From the NCBI GenBank assembly GCA_031264185.1, contig JAISEL010000043.1, positions 1-49,099 of the forward strand: a stretch of DNA of 49,099 bases, given 5' to 3'. Below the pieces are notes generated by a model. It was not told where the DNA came from. It did no database searches and saw nothing but the letters and a program-made list of their open reading frames with translations. This document shows, in pieces, positions 26,916 to 35,808 of this stretch; positions within the stretch are counted from its first letter, which is position 1; every line of letters starts with the position of its first letter. This DNA comes from Deltaproteobacteria bacterium (GTDB taxonomy: Bacteria > Desulfobacterota > Desulfarculia > Adiutricales > Adiutricaceae). The position numbers and the translations under genes were made by a program.

Positions 26916-27872
26916 TTAAGCCAGACAATTGACCGTCTCTCTGAAAGTCCGGAAATGTCTGGCCAGAACTTCGCCCGGGGAAAAGCGGTGGCCCTGGGTC
27001 CCGGGCGCTTCCACGCAGAAGGAGGCCACCGTGGCTCCCAGACGGCAGGCGGTGATGATGCTCTCCCCGTGAGAGAGGGCTTTTAAAACTCCGGCCCGGT
27101 AAGCGTCGCCCGCTCCGGTCGGATTTATGACCTCCTCGACCGGTCCCGGCAGAATGTGCTGACTGCCTCGGGGGGTGGACAGGCGGCTGCCTTCTCCGCC
27201 TAAAGTGGTCACAATACAGGTTGTGTACTGGAAGAGATCGTCAAATTCGACGCCGGTCTGTTTCAGTAAAAGCTCAATTTCGTATTCATTGGTCATGAGC
27301 ATCAAAGAGCCGTCCATCATTTCCAGAATCTGGGGTCCGGTAAAAGCCGGGGTCTGCTGCCCGGGATCGAAAATATACCTGATGCCCAGCTCCTGATAGC
27401 GGCGGCACAGGCGGATCATGTCGCCCATCCCGCCGGGGGAGACGATGGCTAAGTGCTTTTCCGGGGGCCCGGGCAGACTGTCCGGGTCAAAAGACGTATC
27501 TCTGGTCATGGCCCCGGGATGGAAAAAACTAAGCTGATTGGTGTCCTTGTCGGTAGCTATATAAGCCCCCGAGGTGGGCAGATCGGTTACCAGTATATGG
27601 TCAGCGGTCAGGTTCCAGGACTTAAGCCGGTCCAAGTAATCTTCCCCGTCGCGGTCCGGGCCGACGGAGCTGACCACCAGAGGCTGCTCTTTTAAAAGGA
27701 AAAGGTTGTAGGCGATATTCCCGGCAGTGCCGCCGTGGACTCTTTCCACCTGATCCACCAGAAAGCAGATGTTTAAGTAATCCAGTTTTTCGGCCAGAAT
27801 ATAGTCTTTAAATGAGCCCGGAAAGATGGCCAGACGGTCAAAAGCCAAAGAGCCGGAACAAATTATGGTCAT
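26916..27872 (-). CDS. PfkB-family carbohydrate/nucleoside kinase (adenosine-kinase-like)
   Basis: A ribokinase-fold enzyme that phosphorylates a sugar or nucleoside hydroxyl with ATP. The 318-residue product has the first PfkB signature region (VHGGTAGNIAYNL) and the second signature with the catalytic aspartate (INPTGAGDAYRAG). The compact size and N-terminus (CSGSLAFDRLAIFPG) resemble the bacterial group annotated as adenosine kinase, but substrate cannot be told from motifs alone. It lies about 190 bp downstream of cyaA and 140 bp upstream of the pepA start, all on the - strand. Confidence 0.85.
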   Translation of the reverse strand: MTIICSGSLAFDRLAIFPGSFKDYILAEKLDYLNICFLVDQVERVHGGTAGNIAYNLFLLKEQPLVVSSVGPDRDGEDYLDRLKSWNLTADHILVTDLPTSGAYIATDKDTNQLSFFHPGAMTRDTSFDPDSLPGPPEKHLAIVSPGGMGDMIRLCRRYQELGIRYIFDPGQQTPAFTGPQILEMMDGSLMLMTNEYEIELLLKQTGVEFDDLFQYTTCIVTTLGGEGSRLSTPRGSQHILPGPVEEVINPTGAGDAYRAGVLKALSHGESIITACRLGATVASFCVEAPGTQGHRFSPGEVLARHFRTFRETVNCLA

Positions 27873-28061
27873 AGGTTTCTCCAGATAAAGCCTAAAAAAT
27901 TATTATAGCTGAATGTTCTTTCCTAAAAAAGTTGTTTGCCAGTAAAAACTGGGGCATAAACCCGGCTTAACCATAAATATATCTAGAATTAACTATAAAA
28001 ATGCATATAAAGCAAGAGTAAAATAGTTAAATTAATATAATATATTTTAAAATAGGCATTT

Positions 28062-30083
28062 TTAAAGGTCAATTAAACTTTTGGAGACGCTCTGGCCGGC
28101 GCCGCGCAGCAGGATATTTAACGCGGCCAGAAGATTGGTAAAGGCCCGGGACATCTGGGGCTGGTCCCCGGGCAGAAAGACCAGAGAGTCAGCGGACATG
28201 ACCCCGCAGGCTTCGCTTAAAAGCTGGCTTAATTCAAAAATTTTGTCCGCTTCGGTCTTCAGGGCCGACACGTCCCTGAACTGATGGCGCATCTCGCCCC
28301 AGCCGGTGCGGTAAATGACGTCCATGGTCCGGATGAGCCGCTCGGTCTCCGGTTCCTCGAAATTAAAGGTCACTGAAACCGGACCCTGGGCGTGAGTCTG
28401 CCAGATGGTCTGGGGATTAAGGGTATGAAACTTAATAGGCGGAAACAATTCGGCCAGTCCGGCCAGATATTCGGTCAGCTGGGTCTCGGTCACCCTGGCT
28501 TCGGGGCTTTCAAGCAGGGGGACCTTCTGGGACGGGCCGTAAAGCTGATTGCTGACCAGCCAGGCGCAGGCTTTGGCCGCCCGGGAGGTCTGGTAGATGA
28601 TATTTTTATCCAAAAGAAAATCACCGCCCTTCCGTCCGTCCTGTGGCCGGTGAAAGACAGACCAGATCTCATGGTCTTTGCGGAAATACATCTCGGAGGA
28701 GAGATTTTGCCTTATTATATGGGAGGGCAGAAGTTCAACCGTAGCCTCGGTTCCGCCTAACCGGCCCAGCATCCGGGCGGCCATGGGCGCCAGGACCTCG
28801 TTCTGGGCGTCGACCTGACCAGGAAAATGGGTCATCAGGGTATTGGCGATGATCATATAGCAGCTGAACAGAAGCTTAAGCAGCTCCTGGCCCTGATTGA
28901 GCTGCTCGCGGTTGGACCACCGGTCGTAATTGTAAAGGTGAATCAGCTTTTCTTCCGGCCAGTGCCATTCCCGGATCCATTTGGCCAGAACCCGGCTTTT
29001 CGGGTCATTCCCGTTCAAATCAGGCAGAGGTCTGGAGCTTTGGGCGCGGCCCAGAACCTTTAAGACCGCCGCCTCTTCCACCAGATTCAGCTGCTGGCGG
29101 GACAGCTTGCGGGACACGAAATCAATGACCCGGTCCACAGTGATAATGTATGGATCAACCGGGATGTCGGGGTCTGTATTTAATAGGATCTTCTCTTTGA
29201 CAATATCGCATAGGAGGGGACTGGCGAAATTCGTCTCCACAGCCTCCAGAATAGGCATAATCTTCAGCAGCCCTTTAAAAGGATTGTCTTCCGATTTGCA
29301 GGTCAGCCACATGGCCGAGGCCAGATATTCCTGGGGCCTGGGCTTGGAGGGGAAGCCTAAATCCACGTAAAAAGGCGGCTGGCCGGTCCAGTCCAGGGGA
29401 GCCAGCTTAACGGCCGCTGCCCGGTATTCTTTTTCCGGCCGTCCGGTCGGCCAGACGCACCACAGAGGAATCCGGCCGGCCACATATAATATGGTCCGGT
29501 AAAGCTCTTCCACCAGAAGCATGGGGGCCACTTCCCCGTCCCGTTCTTCATTGTGGGTCTCCAAGCGGCCCTGGGCCAGGACCGACAGATCGATCGGATA
29601 GAAGTTGGCCTCGGTTTCATGCTCGTCCATGGCCCATTGGGAGAGTGCCAGAAGCTTTTCCCGGAACAGGGCCAGACTCCGGCCGTTTAAGCGCGACGGC
29701 CGGTAGCAGACCCAGTAGTCCAGATCCGACTGAGCCGTATGGCCGACCGAACCCGAAGAGCCGATCAGAACGAGGCATTCCACAACCGGATCACTGACGA
29801 CGGTCCGGGTCCAGGGACCGGAGGCCGCAGTTTCCGCTCTCTCCAGCCACTGGTCATAGAACAGAAGGCCGTGGGGCGTGCTGGGATCAGCCTGATAGCC
29901 GGGCAGAGAAGGATGATTGTAGTGAAGGAGAGCGGGAGTCAGATCAAAGACCTGCTTAAAGCCCGGGGTGGCCAGGGCCCGCAAATCCCTCGTTCTGGCC
30001 CGGTTATTGCGGGTCTGGAACTGTAAAGTGGCCGAGATAAGCGAATTTAAGGCCTCAGGTTTTTCGGTTGATGGCTCTCTCAT
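28062..30083 (-). CDS. cyaA: Class I adenylate cyclase
   Basis: Makes cAMP from ATP. The 673-residue product carries the class I nucleotidyltransferase-fold core: GSSGSVGHTAQSDLDYWVC at 108-126, with metal-binding D120 and D122, followed by NFYPIDLSVL, which supplies the third acidic residue. The N-terminal domain and helical middle resemble the CyaA family, but the protein is about 175 residues shorter than E. coli CyaA, so the C-terminal regulatory region is reduced. A good promoter lies so close to the ATG that the message may be leaderless. A likely cAMP target, the PilB fusion, is encoded 11 kb away. Divergent from fliC. Confidence 0.88.
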   Translation of the reverse strand: MREPSTEKPEALNSLISATLQFQTRNNRARTRDLRALATPGFKQVFDLTPALLHYNHPSLPGYQADPSTPHGLLFYDQWLERAETAASGPWTRTVVSDPVVECLVLIGSSGSVGHTAQSDLDYWVCYRPSRLNGRSLALFREKLLALSQWAMDEHETEANFYPIDLSVLAQGRLETHNEERDGEVAPMLLVEELYRTILYVAGRIPLWCVWPTGRPEKEYRAAAVKLAPLDWTGQPPFYVDLGFPSKPRPQEYLASAMWLTCKSEDNPFKGLLKIMPILEAVETNFASPLLCDIVKEKILLNTDPDIPVDPYIITVDRVIDFVSRKLSRQQLNLVEEAAVLKVLGRAQSSRPLPDLNGNDPKSRVLAKWIREWHWPEEKLIHLYNYDRWSNREQLNQGQELLKLLFSCYMIIANTLMTHFPGQVDAQNEVLAPMAARMLGRLGGTEATVELLPSHIIRQNLSSEMYFRKDHEIWSVFHRPQDGRKGGDFLLDKNIIYQTSRAAKACAWLVSNQLYGPSQKVPLLESPEARVTETQLTEYLAGLAELFPPIKFHTLNPQTIWQTHAQGPVSVTFNFEEPETERLIRTMDVIYRTGWGEMRHQFRDVSALKTEADKIFELSQLLSEACGVMSADSLVFLPGDQPQMSRAFTNLLAALNILLRGAGQSVSKSLIDL

Positions 30084-30089
30084 AAATAT

Positions 30090-30117
30090 AGAATAGTATT
30101 TAATATATCTTTGTCAA
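30090..30117 (-). promoter_or_regulatory. cyaA promoter, abutting the start codon
   Basis: On the - strand, TTGACA (30117-30112) and TATTCT (30095-30090) are 16 bases apart. Only six bases separate the -10 from the cyaA ATG at 30083, so transcription would begin at or next to the A of the ATG. Confidence 0.55.
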
Positions 30118-30130
30118 TGATTAACAATCA

Positions 30131-30170
30131 CCCGGCCAGGAAGAGGGCTTACAACCGGGCCGGGGGTTTT
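30131..30170 (+). terminator. Orphan terminator-like hairpin
   Basis: CCCGGCC (30131-30137) pairs with GGCCGGG (30158-30164), followed by GGTTTTTATT. It faces rightward, but no + strand gene ends here, so it may stop antisense or read-through transcription, or end a short RNA. Confidence 0.5.
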
Positions 30171-30456
30171 TATTCAGCCCGTTCGCCTCAAGATGGGGCC
30201 TATGAGTCAGGGAGGATTGACTGAAAGGTCAATTTTTCGGAACAGGAGTCAAATAAGGCCGCCGCTGAACCCTGTTTTAACCGGTTTGTCCGGCCGGGGC
30301 CGTAAAAGCGATCATTTGTCTGCAATTTATTGCTTTTCATTAATATTTACAAAAATTTATAAAAAAATTAATAGTTTTCTGGCTTAACCTCAGGGTCGTG
30401 TTCAGGCAGGCCGAAAGAAAAAAACCAAAAAAAGGAAAAAAAACTTCAGATTTGAT

Positions 30457-30483
30457 TAAAGTTCCCAGGCAGTTCTCCGATAA
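30457..30483 (+). promoter_or_regulatory. Sigma-28 (FliA) promoter of flagellin
   Basis: TAAA (30457-30460), exactly 15 bases, then TCCGATAA (30476-30483) differs from the consensus TAAA-N15-GCCGATAA at one position. It predicts a leader of about 100 bases before fliC. Confidence 0.8.
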
Positions 30484-30587
30484 GATAACTGAGCAAAGAC
30501 TCAAGGTTTGGCTGACAAATCATCTCAGCTCTATCCAAACTGTTCGCCGACAAGGATGCGCGGCGGAAAACATCATGGAGGACCCCC

Positions 30588-32330
30588 ATGGCTTTAATCA
30601 TCAATCACAACATGCCGGCCATGATAGCCGCCCGTAATCTGGGTACCATTTACAATAATTTAGGTACCAGCATTGAAAGGCTGTCTTCGGGCCTGAGAAT
30701 CAACAGCGCCGCCGATGACGCGGCCGGTCTGGCTGTCCGTGAACTCATGCGGGCCGATATTTCCACCACCTATCAGGGCATCCGCAACGCCGCCGACGCT
30801 CTGAGCATGATTCAGACGGCCGACGGGGCTCTGGCCGTCATTGACGCCAAACTGACCAGAATGAAAGAGCTGGCCGAACAGGCGGCCACCGGCACGTACA
30901 CCACCATCCAGAGAGAAATCATCAATTCCGAGTATCAGGCTATGGCCCAGGAAATCGACCGGATAGCCAATGCCACCAATTTTAACGGCATTAAGCTTCT
31001 GGACGGCAGCCTGAACAGTGTCAACGGCGGCCAGGGCATAAGAATCCACTTCGGCGTCGGCAACAACGCGGCCGAAGACTATTATTACGTCAAAACCGAT
31101 GACACCCGGGCCACCTCAACTGACGGACTCAGGATCGGCGGGGACGGGCATAATGACATTTGGAGTACGGGGTCCTATGCCTTGCCATATAGTAACAATA
31201 ATTTAAACGGCTGCTGCGGCGGCGGTGCCGTTACTGATCCTGACGCTAACCTGACCGGCGGGGCTAATGCCGCCTTCATGTTCGGCTACAACTGGGACGG
31301 CCGACAGAACACAGATTCCGCACTTCTGTCCGCCCACTATGTGGCCGGCCGTTACGGACAGGGATGCGCTACTATAACTCTAAATGAGCTGGCAGCCCAG
31401 GTTAACCTTGGCACCCAGAGCCGTGTGGGCATAAAAATTACTGCAGCTTTGTCCGCCTCTTCAGCCGCAGGTGACTACACTGTTATTTGTATTGGAGAGG
31501 ATGAGGCCTATTATGTCGGCTCAAGAAACAGCGCGTCGGCCAAGGCAATGGACTCTTCTGTGCTTATAAAAATGTCCGGCGGTACCGCCGCAGCGTTGAC
31601 CAGCGCTATAAATCATAATTCCAAAAGTTTCTGGGCAATGCAGGAAGGCAGTGCCGTCTGGGTTTTTGCTAAAGATCCGGGCAACCACAATGACTGGGAA
31701 GTAGAGAGAGCCGGTAGCGATGATTCCGATAAATCGGCGCTATCTTTTATCAATGCGGCCGACAATTCTGAGACTTCAGCCGGCGGGAGGTTTTCTATGG
31801 GTGGGCAAAATTGGGGCAAAATGCAGGTCTACCAGACGGCTGCCGGAGGTTACGCCGTTGCCTTACTTGGCCGGGATGTCGGGAATGATATGGATTTATG
31901 GATTGCAGATTCCGGGGATGCGGTTTTAACTAATCTAGTGGGTATGACCGGAGTGAGGGTTATGTCCCAGATTGGCCGAGCGTCTTTTTCTGAAATACAG
32001 AACGCTTCGGAAGGTCAATTCGCCCGAGGCAGCCATATCCGAACCCAGCAGGCAGGCCAGCTGGCTCTTGAGGCCATCAGCGAGGCCATCACCAGAAAGG
32101 ATGTTATCCGAGCCAACCTTGGGTCCATCGCCAACCGGCTGGAGGCCACAATGGAGAACCTGACCATTCAGGCTGAAAATCTCCAGGCCGCCGAGAGCCG
32201 TATTTCGGATGTGGATGTGGCCACGGAGATGACCGAGTTTACTAAAAACAACATCTTAGCCCAGGCCGCCACTTCCATGCTGGCCCAGGCCAACAGTCTG
32301 TCATCTCTGGCCCTGACTCTGCTCCGTTAA
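30588..32330 (+). CDS. fliC: Flagellin
   Basis: The filament subunit, exported by the flagellar type III system. The 580-residue product has the conserved N-terminal D0/D1 helices (about 1-150; NHNMPAMIAARNLGTIYNNL, then LSSGLRINSAADDAAGLAV) and the matching C-terminal D1/D0 helices (about 490-580; AAESRISDVDVATEM, ending LALTLLR). The central 150-480 region is variable, glycine- and serine-rich, and probably surface-exposed. GGAGG lies just before the ATG. It has its own sigma-28 promoter and terminator, so it is a single-gene unit made late in flagellar assembly. No other flagellar genes are in the window. Confidence 0.95.
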   Translation: MALIINHNMPAMIAARNLGTIYNNLGTSIERLSSGLRINSAADDAAGLAVRELMRADISTTYQGIRNAADALSMIQTADGALAVIDAKLTRMKELAEQAATGTYTTIQREIINSEYQAMAQEIDRIANATNFNGIKLLDGSLNSVNGGQGIRIHFGVGNNAAEDYYYVKTDDTRATSTDGLRIGGDGHNDIWSTGSYALPYSNNNLNGCCGGGAVTDPDANLTGGANAAFMFGYNWDGRQNTDSALLSAHYVAGRYGQGCATITLNELAAQVNLGTQSRVGIKITAALSASSAAGDYTVICIGEDEAYYVGSRNSASAKAMDSSVLIKMSGGTAAALTSAINHNSKSFWAMQEGSAVWVFAKDPGNHNDWEVERAGSDDSDKSALSFINAADNSETSAGGRFSMGGQNWGKMQVYQTAAGGYAVALLGRDVGNDMDLWIADSGDAVLTNLVGMTGVRVMSQIGRASFSEIQNASEGQFARGSHIRTQQAGQLALEAISEAITRKDVIRANLGSIANRLEATMENLTIQAENLQAAESRISDVDVATEMTEFTKNNILAQAATSMLAQANSLSSLALTLLR

Positions 32331-32353
32331 TAAAGTCACTTTTAGTGCTCTTC

Positions 32354-32386
32354 AAGCCGCTTCCAAGATAGGAGGCGGCTTTTTTA
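32354..32386 (+). terminator. Rho-independent terminator of fliC
   Basis: AAGCCGCTTCC and GGAGGCGGCTT form a strong stem with an AAGATA loop, followed by TTTTTTA. Confidence 0.85.
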
Positions 32387-33018
32387 GGGTCTTTATTTCT
32401 TTCATCCCGCCGGAATTTCATCATAAACAAAAAGAAGAAGCTATTTTGAGTTATATTTTAGGCTTAAGGCTATAATATTTCTATTTTTACCAAATATTCT
32501 GGGCTAATGGCCGGGAGGAGAGTAGTTTTTTGTCTGCCAGAATAAAAGACGAGAGGATATTTTTATAAGTAACTATCTGTAATAACTGAGTAACTGGCTG
32601 TAAGAGTTTTTTCTGTCCCTTAATAATGAGCAGGTCAAACCACAGGAAGACTGGCAGGCAGAGAGAAAAGCTGCCGAGGCCCAGGAGAGATTAGCTCCGT
32701 AATATGTGTGAATTAAAATTCACAGAATCAAAAATCTATCAATAACTTTGGAAAGAAATGTTCTTTCGGTGTGAACAAAAGTTTACAGTAATAAATAAAG
32801 TAACACACTGTAATTACTGAATATTTTAAACTAAGACATTTTATCAGGCCATAGTCTGCCGAATAAAGAGCCGGGCGGGACCAAATTTCAGGAAAATATG
32901 AACCTGAAATTCCTGTAAAAGGCTTTTGAAGGCCTAAAGTGTGAACTGAGATTCACATAATCTAAGCCGAGATAGAGAATTTAGATGGTAACTAACTGAA
33001 ATCATTAGTTTTTTAAGG
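32387..33018. promoter_or_regulatory. Long upstream region of the DnaJ-like gene with three operator-like palindromes
   Basis: No intact gene is seen. A 27-codon open tail (LSLNNEQVKPQEDWQAERKA...) ending at 32700 may be a gene remnant. Three 18-bp palindromes of form TGTGAA-N6-TTCACA lie at 32707-32724, 32770-32787 (right half TTTACA) and 32940-32957. Their centres are 63 and 170 bp apart, close to whole helical turns. Their position upstream of a sigma-54 promoter suggests activator-binding (UAS) sites. Confidence 0.55.
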
Positions 33019-33036
33019 TTGGCCCAAAAGTTGCTT
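33019..33036 (+). promoter_or_regulatory. Sigma-54 promoter of the DnaJ-like gene
   Basis: TTGGCCC-AAAAG-TTGCTT has the invariant -24 GG (33021-33022) and -12 GC (33033-33034) separated by 10 bases, the spacing required by sigma-54. The predicted start is near 33046, 26 bases before the ATG. Confidence 0.65.
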
Positions 33037-33071
33037 AATATCCTGGCGAAAGAAAACTTTAGGAGGCCGCC

Positions 33072-33665
33072 ATGAACAACATCCAGTCCTGCCAGGAGCT
33101 AAACGTCAGAGCCGGAGCGACTGAGGCTGAAATCAAGGCGGCTTTCCGGCAAGCAGCCAGAGAGAGCCATCCGGACAGCAGCCCGAACGGCGGAAACACC
33201 GTGAGGTTCCAGACAGCCTATAAGGCGTACCAAAAACTTCTGTCCGAGGCCCGGTCCCACCAAAAAAGCGGCGATCTTCCGGGCCGGACGCCTTTTCAGT
33301 TTCTTAACCGGACCCGGAACGGTCTGGACGTTTTCTATGATCTGGCCCTGGTTAAAAAAGAAGGCGCCTTTACAATAGCAGTGCCCTGGACTTCGGAAGA
33401 AGTCTGTCCGCGCTGTTTCGGTCAGGGACAGACTTTGACCCAGCTGAATCAGGGTTCGGTTTACCGGCCGGTTCCTTGTCCCCGCTGCGGCGGCACCGGT
33501 CATGCGGACAAGTTCAGTCATCTGGAAGTTAAGGTCAGCCCGGAAATGGTCCGGGCCGGAAAGATCCGGCTAAAAGGGGCCGGATCCTATGACCCCAAAG
33601 AAGCTCGCCGGGGGGACCTGTACCTGAATTTGAATTTTGTGAGCCGTCTGGCCAAAAGCAACTGA
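33072..33665 (+). CDS. Compact DnaJ-like co-chaperone
   Basis: The 197-residue product has an N-terminal J domain (about 3-62) with the HPD motif at 33-35, needed to stimulate DnaK ATPase. The G/F linker is nearly absent. A half-size zinc region follows: two CxxC-x-G-x-G motifs (C112/C115 in CPRCFGQG, C136/C139 in CPRCGGTG) instead of the four in DnaJ. Then comes one substrate-binding-like beta region ending near GDLYLNLNF. It is therefore about half of canonical DnaJ and probably serves a special client or regulator. AGGAGG precedes the ATG. The sigma-54 promoter indicates conditional expression. It lies downstream of fliC but is transcribed separately. Confidence 0.8.
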   Translation: MNNIQSCQELNVRAGATEAEIKAAFRQAARESHPDSSPNGGNTVRFQTAYKAYQKLLSEARSHQKSGDLPGRTPFQFLNRTRNGLDVFYDLALVKKEGAFTIAVPWTSEEVCPRCFGQGQTLTQLNQGSVYRPVPCPRCGGTGHADKFSHLEVKVSPEMVRAGKIRLKGAGSYDPKEARRGDLYLNLNFVSRLAKSN

Positions 33666-34500
33666 TTCTGCTGATTTTAGCCGGAGTTTAAGACTTATGA
33701 CTGCTTTCGGCCAAAAGACGCCAACCAAATAAGGTGAATTGACATCCTCTTCTGCCTAAAGTCGGGGGGACTCACCCGGAGCCGGAAACGTTACCTGTTA
33801 CGGTCTCCTCGGCGGCTTCCAGCTTCACTAAGCTTCAATCCGCCGCAGGCAGACACGGCTTGCCAGCAGCCGGCTTGAGGTCAGCACGCAGTATTTTTGG
33901 TAAAAACCATTTTATTCTTTGTAAGCGCCGCTCCTTACATCTAAGGCCTGAAGGCCGGGGCTTTACGGCGCTTCTGTTAAAAGTCATGGCCAAAAAGGCA
34001 GAGGCTGTCAGCATTTGCCAATTCCGGCTTAAAAATGCCTTTTTTGCGGCTATAAAAATCCAGAAAAGACAGTTTATTCCTGTATGCTGATTTAATGACT
34101 GCAATTATTGCGGTCCCCAATATTGTTCCATGATGCCCTGTACCTTCAGGAAGAAGGAGGGAACTCCAATTGAACAGAAAAATATAGAGCAGCATTCAGT
34201 AAAGAGGCTGACAGAAAAAGTGCACACTTAAATAGTTATGAAAATCTTATAAAAATCAAACAATGGGAAATTCGGTATATTCCCTCATAATAGCTGGAGC
34301 TGAAAGGTCTCCCGGCGTCTCTTATGACCTGGCGGGTAATTGCCGGGATTACTGTATATGACGGTCATTTGCTAAGTGCGCTGCAAGAGTAACAGGTGCT
34401 ATTATTCGGCGCTGCGGGCGTATACGAGTAAGAATCGCGGTCATCCGAGAAGTGTTTGGCGGAATTTTTGGACGAAAGCGCTTTCTGCCCTGCCGAATGA
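33666..34500. other. Decayed stretch with IS200/IS605-type end
   Basis: No intact gene. The left part carries a TnpB-tail/right-end remnant, listed separately. A hairpin AGCGCCG...CGGCGCT with an inner GGCCTGAAGGCC lies near 33925-33975. The rest shows only short open frames without protein-like text. Confidence 0.4.
33725..33860 (-). mobile_element. Possible IS200/IS605 TnpB tail and right end
   Basis: On the - strand, KLEAAEETVTGNVSGSG followed by a stop resembles the C-terminal tail of IS605-type TnpB. Directly after it lies TCCCCCGACTTTAGGCAG and GAGGATGTCAA, typical of the right end (and of the omega-RNA 3' scaffold) of such elements. The hairpin is imperfect and no catalytic part of TnpB is present, so this would be a fossil. 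The assignment rests on pattern memory only. Confidence 0.35.
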
Positions 34501-35060
34501 CGGTCGCACAAAATTTATTTTGCCGCTTCATCAAAGACTCCATCGTTCAAATAGCAGAGGATGCGGACTTCAATGCCGTCGACGGAGATTAAAATTTCTC
34601 TGTTGTCACTCCCGCAGGAGACTGGCGCCTGACCGGTCACTTCCTTGTGTCTGGCCGCTGGATCTTTGAAGTCATCCTCGTAGACAAAATCATGGCTTTT
34701 GTTATGGGCTGGTCTCTGCAAATCATCATGACTCTGCGCGGGAAGGAATTCAAAATATCCGGATTGTCGACTTTGATGCAAAGGTATTGGTTAGTAACGG
34801 AATTATCGCTTTCGTACGGGCAGGCCGCAGAGCGCCTATGGCGGGCTTCCGGGTCAGCTGCAGGCATTCGGTCTCACTTTGCCGGCTGAAGTTGATCCGC
34901 TCAAAACCGTCGGTGACTTCTGCGCCGCAGATGTTCAGGAGCTAGCTGCTGTCAAGCTGCCTCTCGATGAAGAAGCCGAGGAAAATGCTCTTCAGCTTTT
35001 CACAGGACTCTTGCTCCAAATCATGCGCCGACTGCATATATTCCGGTCATGGCATATCAT
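34501..35060 (-). pseudogene. Decayed gene of unknown function
   Basis: Protein-like text on the - strand is spread over frames. QSAHDLEQESCEKLKSIFLG and LLNICGAEVTDGFERINFSR are separated by a TAG. Then SVTNQYLCIKVDNPDILNSF appears, and, in another frame, SHDFVYEDDFKDPAARHKEV through to VDGIEVRILCYLNDGVFDEA near 34520. At least two frameshifts and one stop break it. The family is not recognised. Confidence 0.4.
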
Positions 35061-35308
35061 TTTGCGGTTTGGCCTTTGACGTAAAAGAGCTTTTAAATTG
35101 CTTTAAGATTACAGCAAAAATATCCGAAATTCTCGGACCATAAAACAGAAAAGACAGGATTCAGCGGCAGCATTAAGTCTGCGTATGTACAAATTTAAGA
35201 ACGGTTTTTCATTCATCAGGCCGAAACAATGAGGGAGCTTGTTCCGGAATTGCTAAAGGTGGTTCAGACCTCAAAACGGGTTTTGGAACTAAAATTTTTT
35301 ACTTTTTA
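35061..35308. other. Spacer, nothing recognised
   Basis: No coding sequence, repeat or regulatory element was recognised in this short stretch. Confidence 0.4.
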
Positions 35309-35808
35309 TTGACAAAGAAAAATTTTCTGGGTATTCTGGATTCAATAAATGTTTCTGCGGAAGAAAACATGTCTGAAGAGCCGAATGCCAAAAAACTCAG
35401 CGAAGGCCTCTTAAATCCTGGCTTGGATCCGTTGGGCTCTCCTGACTCCGCTGCTGAATTTGAAAAAGCGCCGGCGTTTTTTACCGCGCTTGGAAGTTCG
35501 AAACCGAAGCGGGGTATCTGAAAACCCAATTGGAAAGTAAAGCCTCAGGTTTCGATCTGAAAACCATTGTAGAAAGCATTGCGTCAAAAAATATTGAATT
35601 CAAGGCAGAGCTTAATTCCAGAACAGACAAAATTGAGTCCAAAATGGAAAATCTTGAGACTGGGCTTACGTCCAAAATGTCCGAATTGAGTCAGCAGATT
35701 AGAGAATAATTGTCTGTAAAAAATTTCCACTCGTCAGTTGTTACTAGTACTTTAATTAGTATCGCTATACTATTGGCGGATATTTTTATTTCTAACTGGC
35801 TTAAGTAG
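35309..35808 (+). pseudogene. Broken coiled-coil protein with C-terminal membrane helix
   Basis: The first frame (35309-35521) gives 70 residues and stops. The adjoining frame continues as FETEAGYLKTQLESKASGFD and a coiled coil (ELNSRTDKIESKMENLETGL) to a TAA after QQIRE at 35707-35709. The same frame then goes on through a hydrophobic helix (VVTSTLISIAILLADIFI) to a TAG at 35806-35808. One frameshift and one nonsense codon thus interrupt a protein of about 165 residues. The layout, a coiled coil ending in a membrane anchor, resembles DUF1640-type proteins, but this is only a layout match. Confidence 0.45.

Larger units (their letters stand above)
30084..30587. other. Divergent control region between cyaA and fliC
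   Basis: A 504-bp region holding the cyaA promoter, a + strand terminator-like hairpin and the sigma-28 promoter of fliC. The middle (30200-30450) shows no gene. Confidence 0.5.

Noticed and set aside
30084-30180. Terminator hairpin as the end of cyaA
   Set aside because: cyaA is transcribed leftward away from it, and the T-run is on the other strand.
32707-32957. Three TGTGA...TCACA palindromes as CRP or NifA sites
   Set aside because: CRP sites have six bases between the half-sites, but these have eight. NifA sites are TGT-N10-ACA, but these are TGT-N12-ACA. They are kept as unassigned operator-like sites.
33925-33975. Hairpin as a CRISPR repeat or tRNA
   Set aside because: It occurs once only, has no spacer periodicity, and does not fold into a tRNA cloverleaf.
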